Shown piece by piece: positions 5,371-10,881 of a stretch of 10,881 nt of DNA. Origin of the DNA: Candidatus Buchananbacteria bacterium (GTDB lineage: Bacteria; Patescibacteriota; Patescibacteriia; CAIXNZ01); the NCBI GenBank assembly GCA_030592165.1, contig JAUVKC010000026.1, positions 1-10,881 on the forward strand, read 5' to 3'. Under the pieces are notes generated by a model. The model searched no databases, had not been told where the DNA came from, and saw only the letters and a list, made by a program, of their open reading frames with translations. Every line of letters begins with the position of its first letter. Position 1 is the stretch's first letter. A program made the translations under genes and the position numbers.

Positions 5371-7551
5371 TTATTTTATCATTTGATTATAATGTGCTTC
5401 ATATCCTGAATCTTTAAATATTTTTTTAAATGCTTCTTTAAAAATACCAGGATCAATTTCTTTTGTGTCAGAAATCGTATTTAAGTCAGAATGAGATTCT
5501 TTATTTATATATCTTATAAAAAAAATATATTTTTCTTCCCGTTCGATGTTTTCAGTTATTTTTTGAAATGTATCATTGTTTATAAATCCAAAAAAATGCT
5601 CTAAAATATTTCTCATAGAATTTGCAAGTAGTGCATTTGATGATTTTCCATTATTATGATCTTTTAAAACTTGCCAATATGCTTGATAATCATTTTGAAT
5701 TTCATTTTGTTCCATTTCAAAAATATCAGACTTATTACTATTGTCTTTAGTAATTCTAAATATTTTTTTATCTAACTGTTTCGACCTAAAAAGAAGTTCA
5801 TGAAAAAAATATAAACTATGAGTTAAAACAAAAACTTGTTTATATTCATCTGTAAAAAAGTTTTTTCTGATTAAATGCGCAATATTAAAAATATAAATGT
5901 GGGACAAGCTAGAAATTGGATCATCTATCACAATTATTTTTTCTACAATTGCCTCATCTTTACTTTCTTTTCCTTTGCATAATTCTAAAAAATACAAAAA
6001 ACTAATAATTGTTTTTTCACCCTCACTCAATGTTTTAAATTGAGCACTATTTTTATTACTTCTTTTAATTTTATAAGAATCTTCTCCTTCTTTTTCAATT
6101 TTGAACCCTTCTGCTCCTAAAAATTTTAGCTCACTATTAATATTATTAATAGCTTCATCAATATTAATAATTTCTTTTTGAGCTGATTTGATAATTTCTT
6201 TTTGCTTATTTATTTCTAAATTTAATTCAGAAATTTTATTTTCAATTTTTTCTTTTTCTTGTGCAAAAATTTTATTTTGGGAATTATAGTTTTCTATTGT
6301 TTGATCATAATCCCACCTCATGATTTTCCAGAAATTTTCAATAATTTCGTTTTTCGTTTTTTCTTTATTTCTAATTTTTAAATTATGAGTCTTTATTTCT
6401 TGAATTATTTTTTCAAAAAAAACATTTAAAGCCTCTTTTTCTAGAATTGTAGATTCTAAATTAGCAACTTTACTTGGTGTTTTTATTTTTTCATTTATTT
6501 TTGACCAATTAGAATTTAGTTTTCCAGTAAAGTTTTTATAAAGCAATTTAAATTCTACTTCTTTATTTTTTATAAGATCATTTTTTAATAATTCAGATTC
6601 ATTATTTTTAATTTCCTGCCAAGCATTCCAATATTTGGAATCAAGTTCTTTTAAATCAGTAATTTTTTTTTGATAACTTTCATCAAAGTAATCTTCGATT
6701 TCTTGCCTTAACTCTTTTGTAATTGTTTTATTTTGACAAAAAGGGCATTCATCAGAATCTTCTTTTAAATAATTTATTCCTTGTTTTATCCAATCCCCAT
6801 TATCTAATCGCTTTATTAAATTTGCAATTTGCAAATTTTCATTTCCAACAATCATTTCTGAAAAAATATTATTTTCTTCAATTCCTAAAAAATAAAATTC
6901 AATTTTTTCAATTTCCTTTTCGTTGTATATTTTTGCATTTTCCCCTTGTGTAGCTTCTGCTTCTTTTTTTAATTCTTCGATTGTTTTTTTTGTCTTTTCT
7001 TCTGTTTTTTGAATTTTTTTAATATGATCAAATAATAAATCTTGACTTCCTTTTTTCCCTTCTAAGCAAAATTCTAGGATTCTATCTCCACCGGAATATT
7101 TTGTTTTAATTTCCCAAGTCTTTTCTTTTGATTTTTCTGATAGATCATTAATTTTAGTTTGTTTTTCTTCTAAATCAAATTTAAAACCTGTATTTTTTTC
7201 TTCATTGTTTATTTCCAAATTTAGTTCTTTTATTTTTTTTGTTGTTTTTTCTATTTTTTCTTCCGCTTCTTTATTTTCTGATGAAAGTGTAAAAATTCCT
7301 TTTTGAATGTCTTTTTGATAAAAATTTTCTTCAATAAAATTTTGATTATAAACCAATATTTTTTCATCATTTAAGCCTTCGATTAAACAATTTGAAAAAC
7401 CATCACCGTCTTTATTCGCTAAAAAATTAGAAAAAACAGTTTTTCCTGCTCCATTTATCCCATAAATTAAATTTACTTTTTTCTGAGTTTCTAAAACAGC
7501 TGGATTTTCTCCATAACTTGCAGTATTTTTTATATAAATTTTAGTAATCAT
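5371..7551 (-). CDS. rloC: RloC/PrrC-like anticodon nuclease (AAA_13 ABC ATPase with zinc hook and ACNase/HEPN-type C-terminus)
   Basis: This 726-residue protein has a split ABC ATPase: Walker A GINGAGKT (31-38), signature LSEGEKT (508-514), Walker B IIVIDDP (539-545), D-loop SSLS (547-550) and H-loop VLTHS (575-579). Between them, long Lys/Glu-rich coiled-coil arms flank CPFC (269-272), the position and form of a Rad50-like zinc hook, which marks RloC rather than PrrC. The C-terminal part has R647 and E651 (RNILE) and H687, like the PrrC triad R320-E324-H356. It also has R680-x6-H687 in RYINKESH, a HEPN-type motif. RloC and PrrC cleave or excise tRNA anticodon bases when phage infection or DNA damage disturbs restriction. 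The gene follows the half hsdS by 12 bases and has no Shine-Dalgarno sequence. It is extremely AT-rich. The ATPase family is firm; the tRNase activity is inferred. Confidence 0.78.
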   Translation of the reverse strand: MITKIYIKNTASYGENPAVLETQKKVNLIYGINGAGKTVFSNFLANKDGDGFSNCLIEGLNDEKILVYNQNFIEENFYQKDIQKGIFTLSSENKEAEEKIEKTTKKIKELNLEINNEEKNTGFKFDLEEKQTKINDLSEKSKEKTWEIKTKYSGGDRILEFCLEGKKGSQDLLFDHIKKIQKTEEKTKKTIEELKKEAEATQGENAKIYNEKEIEKIEFYFLGIEENNIFSEMIVGNENLQIANLIKRLDNGDWIKQGINYLKEDSDECPFCQNKTITKELRQEIEDYFDESYQKKITDLKELDSKYWNAWQEIKNNESELLKNDLIKNKEVEFKLLYKNFTGKLNSNWSKINEKIKTPSKVANLESTILEKEALNVFFEKIIQEIKTHNLKIRNKEKTKNEIIENFWKIMRWDYDQTIENYNSQNKIFAQEKEKIENKISELNLEINKQKEIIKSAQKEIINIDEAINNINSELKFLGAEGFKIEKEGEDSYKIKRSNKNSAQFKTLSEGEKTIISFLYFLELCKGKESKDEAIVEKIIVIDDPISSLSHIYIFNIAHLIRKNFFTDEYKQVFVLTHSLYFFHELLFRSKQLDKKIFRITKDNSNKSDIFEMEQNEIQNDYQAYWQVLKDHNNGKSSNALLANSMRNILEHFFGFINNDTFQKITENIEREEKYIFFIRYINKESHSDLNTISDTKEIDPGIFKEAFKKIFKDSGYEAHYNQMIK

Positions 7552-7563
7552 AATCTGTTAAAA

Positions 7564-8112
7564 TTAAATCTCCTCAATCACCTTCCCAATCTTCCGTTCC
7601 ATAATTTTAATTAATTTTTTGTTGGCGGTTATTATTTCTTCTTCTTTTTTAACTTCAGCGACGAGTTGTTTTTGGATGGCGAGGGGCGGGAGTGGGATTT
7701 TAAGTTTTTTTACAAACGATAGATTTGCCATTTTAAATTTACCATCCCCTAAATCTAAAAACTTTTGGTATTGTGATTGAACTGCTAAAAATAAATAATT
7801 CGTACTAATTTGATTTTCATTTTTTGGGTATAATCCAGCAATATTTTGATTTGTAGTTGCTTCAAATTTCAATAATGCAGTTTTGCCAATTGTTGCTCCA
7901 ACTAGAGCAAGTAAAGTTGTATTGATTTTAAATAATTTTGCAGAAGAATCTTTTAATCCTTTTTCTGTTATAAATTCTTTTGCTTCATATACTTCTTTAT
8001 CTTTACAAATCGCAGAACCTAACCATGGAATATTGCCGTTCCAATATTTTTCTACATTTCTTTTTGGAGTGCCACCACTTTGAACACTACAAACCTCCCC
8101 CAGCTCCACCAT
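7564..8112 (-). CDS. hsdS: Half HsdS: second target-recognition domain of the type I system, out of frame with the M-S fusion
   Basis: The 182 residues form one target-recognition domain and one conserved region, about half a normal HsdS. The TRD starts MVELGEVCSVQSGGTPK and contains YWNGNIPWL, LVGATIGKTAL and TNQNIAGLYP. The conserved coiled segment is IPLPPLAIQKQLVAEV (139-154), followed by a helix to the TAA. ATG 8112 has AAGGGG five bases upstream, so separate translation is possible. However, the same frame stays open upstream through RRYFGQELRKLEGVE to the GA tract. That stretch reads like the linker that should join TRD1 to TRD2. So this is best seen as the detached end of the preceding gene, reconnected by a two-base slip. 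The conserved-region DNA is less AT-rich than the TRD, suggesting domain exchange. Confidence 0.85.
   Translation of the reverse strand: MVELGEVCSVQSGGTPKRNVEKYWNGNIPWLGSAICKDKEVYEAKEFITEKGLKDSSAKLFKINTTLLALVGATIGKTALLKFEATTNQNIAGLYPKNENQISTNYLFLAVQSQYQKFLDLGDGKFKMANLSFVKKLKIPLPPLAIQKQLVAEVKKEEEIITANKKLIKIMERKIGKVIEEI
7669..7679. repeat. Conserved-region repeat, copy 2 (partner at 8238-8248)
   Basis: TTTTTGGATGG here matches 8238-8248 exactly, and the similarity continues more loosely on both sides. Each copy encodes the end of IPLPPLxIQK, the conserved HsdS segment after a TRD. The copies lie 569 bases apart in direct orientation, so recombination between them could delete or swap a TRD. 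Confidence 0.6.
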
Positions 8113-8117
8113 CTCAA

Positions 8118-8123
8118 CCCCTT
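8118..8123 (-). promoter_or_regulatory. Shine-Dalgarno-like AAGGGG before the half hsdS
   Basis: AAGGGG sits right after the TAG of the M-S fusion and five bases before ATG 8112. It is the only clear ribosome-binding site seen in the window. It may let TRD2 be made alone by reinitiation. It could also be chance, since these bases encode EG in the restored reading frame. Confidence 0.5.
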
Positions 8124-10241
8124 CTAACTTTCTAAGCTCTTGACCAAAATATCGTCTCTCTCTCTCTCTAGATTTTTTATAATTTCGCGGGCGTGGTTGA
8201 TGGTATTTTGTTTGACTTCAATCTGCTCCACGATTTCTTTTTGGATGGAAAGTGGTGGGAGAGGGATTTTGACTTCCTTTAATTTTGTAAAATGTCTTTT
8301 ATATTCTCCATCATCAACAGAATTTACTCGTAAATAATAATATAAAAATTCTGAGCTTATTTTTTCTTTTGACTCAAGAATTTTTATTCCATCTGCTCCT
8401 TGTGCAAAATCTTGTCTGACCAGCTTAATAACACAAGTGTGATCACCAAAAATTACTAATGGTTTTTTAATTTTAATTACCGCATTCTTATCGTCTGTAT
8501 AACCTGCTATATATTTTTGTGATTGATCAATAATTGGAAATTTACCATTTTTATTAAAATTACTCTTTTTTATTTTTTTAGGTGGTGTGATAATTTTAAT
8601 TATTTCCCCCAATTTTACAATTTCCCATTTTTGTCGCTTTTTTAATTCTTCTGAAAACTTTTTTTGTAATGCAATAACTTGTTTTATTTGGCTATTTTTA
8701 AGCAAGGTCTGATATTGCTCAGCCATTTTTTTAAAATTTTCTTGCAATTGCAAAAAAGCGGAGGAATTTAAAAAAGCATTTACAGAGGCAATTGCTGGTT
8801 GTAAATTTTTTTCAATATCTTTAATATTTATAATATTTTGTAAACATTCCAACGGATCTTTTTTATATCTATCTCCCGTTAAATTATAATCACCGCTTTT
8901 AGCGATTTCATCTTTCCTAACAAGCAATGCGAAATTATCACGGACATCACGCCTTGTTAAAAATACATCTTTATTGTCAAAGCTATTTTTATATTTTGTT
9001 ATTATATCTATTGCCCTTGGTAAATCATTTTTCTCAATTGGTCGGCGTTGTGTGCCGAGATCAAAACCTTCATTTTCTACTTTAATAAATAAAATATCAT
9101 TCGTTTTTTTCGCAACTTGATTATCAAAAAATAAAACAGAAGTCTTTACGCCCGAATACGGCTGAAAAACTCCAGCAGGCAAACTTACCACCGCAAAAAG
9201 TCCGTCTTCTACCAGTTTTTTGCGAAGTGCTTTGTATGCTTTGTCGCCTTTGAAAATAATGCCCTCTGGTACAATAATTCCCGCACGACCATTAATGCTC
9301 AAATGCTCCATAATGTAATCTACAAAAAGCACTTCGGCGCGATTGGCTTGAATTGAAAATCTTTTGTGCGGCTTGATTCCGCCTTTCGGTGTCATAAACG
9401 GTGGATTTGCCATAATAACATCAAATTGCTCGTCCCATCGCTTCTCACTGGAAAGTGTATCGTAAACAAAGATATTTGGATCTTGAAAACCATGTAAAAA
9501 CATATTTACTAAAGACAGCTTCACCATTTCATCAGAAATATCGTAACCAGAAATATTATTCATTAATTTTGTTTTTTCATCTGGTGTAAGAAGAGCTTCT
9601 TTATTTGTTGACTTGCCTGTTTTGTTATCTAGTCCATCATGATTTTTTAGAATATGTTTATAAGCAGAAATCAAAAATCCAGCCGTGCCACAAGCCGGGT
9701 CAAGAATCGTTTCGTTTTTCTTTGGATCAACAACTTCGGCAATAAAATCAATAATGTGTCGCGGTGTGCGAAACATTCCAGCATCACCCTGTGAGCCGAG
9801 GATAGAAAGCAGATATTCAAAAGCGTTACCCAGCTCCTCGCTATGCCCGTAAGAAAATTCATTTATTTCTTTCAAGAAAAGAGACAGCACGCGTGGGTCG
9901 TTGTATGGCAAACGAGCGTCTTTGAAAATATTACGAAAAAGTTGGGGAATGTTTTTGTTTAAAGACATTTTTTTGGTCGCTTCCTCGTAAAGATTAAACC
10001 GCTCTTGCCCGGAAAGCTTTTTGTCCAAAAGTTTCGTCCACGAATATTGCGCGTATTCGCCGACAAAAAACTGCGGTTTCAAATTCACTTCCAGATTTTC
10101 CTGATCCATCTCGTCCATAAATTTATAAATCAACGCATTGGTGATTTGATCCACTTGCGCGATAGGATTGGTTACTTTCCCGACAAGGATATTTCTGGCG
10201 GAGTCAATTTTTCGTTTTGTTTCTGAATTAAGCATGGTCAT
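8124..10241 (-). CDS. hsdM: Type I DNA adenine methylase HsdM fused to an HsdS half (TRD1)
   Basis: Residues 1 to about 150 are the helical HsdM N-domain. The methylase core follows, with FRTPRHIIDFI (157-167), SAM-binding motif I DPACGTAGFL (181-190) and catalytic NPPF (279-282), the N6-adenine type. After a coiled linker (about 480-537) comes an HsdS TRD: KWEIVKLGEI (538-547), VIFGDHT (596-602), GADGIKIL (615-622) and conserved IPLPPLSIQKEI (659-670). M and S are normally separate proteins forming M2S. The 705-residue frame ends at TAG, 10 codons past a (GA)7 tract at codons 691-696. A two-base loss there would fuse it to TRD2, giving 891 residues. ATG 10241 overlaps the upstream TGA as ATGA, implying coupled translation. 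The N-terminal half is clearly GC-richer than the TRD half. Confidence 0.93.
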   Translation of the reverse strand: MTMLNSETKRKIDSARNILVGKVTNPIAQVDQITNALIYKFMDEMDQENLEVNLKPQFFVGEYAQYSWTKLLDKKLSGQERFNLYEEATKKMSLNKNIPQLFRNIFKDARLPYNDPRVLSLFLKEINEFSYGHSEELGNAFEYLLSILGSQGDAGMFRTPRHIIDFIAEVVDPKKNETILDPACGTAGFLISAYKHILKNHDGLDNKTGKSTNKEALLTPDEKTKLMNNISGYDISDEMVKLSLVNMFLHGFQDPNIFVYDTLSSEKRWDEQFDVIMANPPFMTPKGGIKPHKRFSIQANRAEVLFVDYIMEHLSINGRAGIIVPEGIIFKGDKAYKALRKKLVEDGLFAVVSLPAGVFQPYSGVKTSVLFFDNQVAKKTNDILFIKVENEGFDLGTQRRPIEKNDLPRAIDIITKYKNSFDNKDVFLTRRDVRDNFALLVRKDEIAKSGDYNLTGDRYKKDPLECLQNIINIKDIEKNLQPAIASVNAFLNSSAFLQLQENFKKMAEQYQTLLKNSQIKQVIALQKKFSEELKKRQKWEIVKLGEIIKIITPPKKIKKSNFNKNGKFPIIDQSQKYIAGYTDDKNAVIKIKKPLVIFGDHTCVIKLVRQDFAQGADGIKILESKEKISSEFLYYYLRVNSVDDGEYKRHFTKLKEVKIPLPPLSIQKEIVEQIEVKQNTINHAREIIKNLERERDDILVKSLES
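8155..8169. repeat. Simple sequence repeat, (GA)7 tract inside hsdM-S, likely phase-variation switch
   Basis: The coding strand reads A(GA)7, 15 bases with no interruption, encoding alternating Glu and Arg as GAG and AGA in the linker after TRD1. With seven units the frame stops at 8124-8126. Taking out one unit, or adding two, keeps the frame open into the half hsdS at 8112 without a stop. Adding one unit stops at 8132-8134. Dinucleotide tracts like this slip during replication. Confidence 0.85.
8238..8248. repeat. Conserved-region repeat, copy 1 (partner at 7669-7679)
   Basis: Exact 11-base match TTTTTGGATGG to the second HsdS conserved region, in direct orientation. It lies at the end of TRD1, close to the GA tract. 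In multi-copy hsdS loci such repeats serve as crossover points for shuffling TRDs. Confidence 0.6.
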
Positions 10242-10881
10242 TTTTTATTAGAAGAAAGTTTTTTAACAGTTTTATTTTCAATAAGCGATTTCATTTGTGC
10301 AATAGCCACAGCATTAAGTTGCTTTAATCTTTTAGATTGTAAAATTCCTTGTCTGATAAGTTCCGCATTCATACTTTCTAAATTTGCCAAACAAACCAAC
10401 TGACTAACATCGGCATAATCACGAATATTACCTTTTTTAGTTTTATGTTTCTCTCGCCACTCCTTTGCTGTCATGCCGAATAAGGCCATATTTAAAACAT
10501 CAGCCTCTCTAGAATAAACAAATTTTATTTCTTCTTTTGTAAGTAAATGAGGAATAATATGTTCTCTTATTGCATCTGTATGAATTTGATAATTTATTTT
10601 TGTTAACATTCTTTTTGCATCCCAGCCAAGCAATAATCGTTCGTTTTCTTCTTCTTTTAATCTTTGAAATTCTTTGATTATATAAAGTTTAAATTCAGCA
10701 GAAATCCATGAAGCAAACTCAAAAGCAATATCTTTGTGAGCAAAAGTTCCTCCATTTCTTCCAGATTTTGAAATCAGTCCGATGGCTTTTGTTGTGCGTA
10801 TCCATTTATTTGGAGAGAGGACAAAAGAGTTTACACCAGCTTCTTTCCAAAACTGGTCAAATTCGACCAGTTTAAAATCAG
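10238..10881 (-). CDS. KilA-N domain protein of the hsd locus, 5' end beyond the window
   Basis: The frame is open from the right edge (first full codon at 10879) to TGA 10238-10240, 213 residues. The N-terminal half matches KilA-N, a DNA-binding domain of phage and viral proteins: NKWIRTTKAIGLISKSGRNG, then GTFAHKDIAFEFASWIS and EFKLYIIKEFQRLKEEE. A TTG at 10633 could be mistaken for the start, but it falls inside this continuous frame, just after the domain. The C-terminal half is helical and basic, with MTAKEWREKHK and a Lys-rich end; I do not recognise a catalytic motif in it. Its stop overlaps the hsdM start (ATGA), so the two are coupled. KilA-N and RhuM-type genes are often found within type I loci, where their role is unclear; transcription control or phage sensing are guesses. 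Confidence 0.82.
   Translation of the reverse strand, partial: DFKLVEFDQFWKEAGVNSFVLSPNKWIRTTKAIGLISKSGRNGGTFAHKDIAFEFASWISAEFKLYIIKEFQRLKEEENERLLLGWDAKRMLTKINYQIHTDAIREHIIPHLLTKEEIKFVYSREADVLNMALFGMTAKEWREKHKTKKGNIRDYADVSQLVCLANLESMNAELIRQGILQSKRLKQLNAVAIAQMKSLIENKTVKKLSSNKK
10850..10873. repeat. 9-bp inverted repeat within the KilA-N gene
   Basis: AAACTGGTC (10850-10858) and GACCAGTTT (10865-10873) form a perfect inverted repeat around six bases. It lies in coding sequence for LVEFDQF. It could be an operator-like site or RNA hairpin, but similar residues on both sides may produce it by chance. Confidence 0.35.

Noticed and set aside
6723..6953. Open frame on the + strand within the nuclease gene
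   Set aside because: Its Phe/Leu-rich product is the expected antisense of a Lys/Glu-rich coiled coil.
9671..9862. Open frame on the minus strand inside hsdM
   Set aside because: It is fully contained in the methylase gene in another frame and has no family character.

Overview
The window is AT-rich bacterial DNA with tightly packed genes. Housekeeping-type genes fill roughly 1-5190 and a type I restriction-modification locus fills roughly 5371-10881. Stops are TAA, TAG and, once, TGA (the KilA-N gene), so the standard code applies. Most starts lack a Shine-Dalgarno sequence. The low GC, TypA style, PIF1-type helicase and missing ribosome-binding sites fit a Patescibacteria/CPR-like bacterium. 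That placement is an impression, because no marker gene here settles it.

Layout. The + strand opens with the 3' end of 2,3-bisphosphoglycerate-independent phosphoglycerate mutase, then a bidirectional terminator. All other protein genes lie on the - strand. Reading the + coordinates upward they are typA, a DEAD-box RNA helicase, a PIF1-like helicase, a RloC/PrrC-like anticodon nuclease, a separate half hsdS, an hsdM fused to a half hsdS, and a KilA-N gene that runs off the right edge. A + strand unit at 3669-3798 has a promoter, a folded body and a terminator but no evident protein. It looks like an independent small RNA, fired divergently from the DEAD-box promoter (TTGACA-N17-TATACT).

The hsd locus is the most interesting part. 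It reads KilA-N, hsdM-S fusion, half hsdS, anticodon nuclease, with an ATGA overlap and gaps of 11 and 12 bases, so it is probably one operon. The methylase carries its own first target-recognition domain (TRD1). Its frame closes just after a pure 15-base (GA)7 tract at 8155-8169. Removing one GA unit, or adding two, would read straight into the second target-recognition domain (TRD2) and give one 891-residue methylase with two TRDs. Other unit counts stop shortly after the tract. This looks like a phase-variation switch for DNA specificity. The next gene encodes an ABC ATPase with a zinc-hook CPFC motif and an R-x3-E...H nuclease signature, like the RloC and PrrC tRNases found in type I loci. 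No hsdR lies in the window; it may lie upstream beyond 10881 or be absent.

Non-coding stretches: 227-365 holds a terminator and AT-rich repeats. 3506-3843 holds a structured leader, two divergent promoters and the small RNA. 5188-5370 holds a strong terminator, a weak promoter and a GC-richer block of unknown role.
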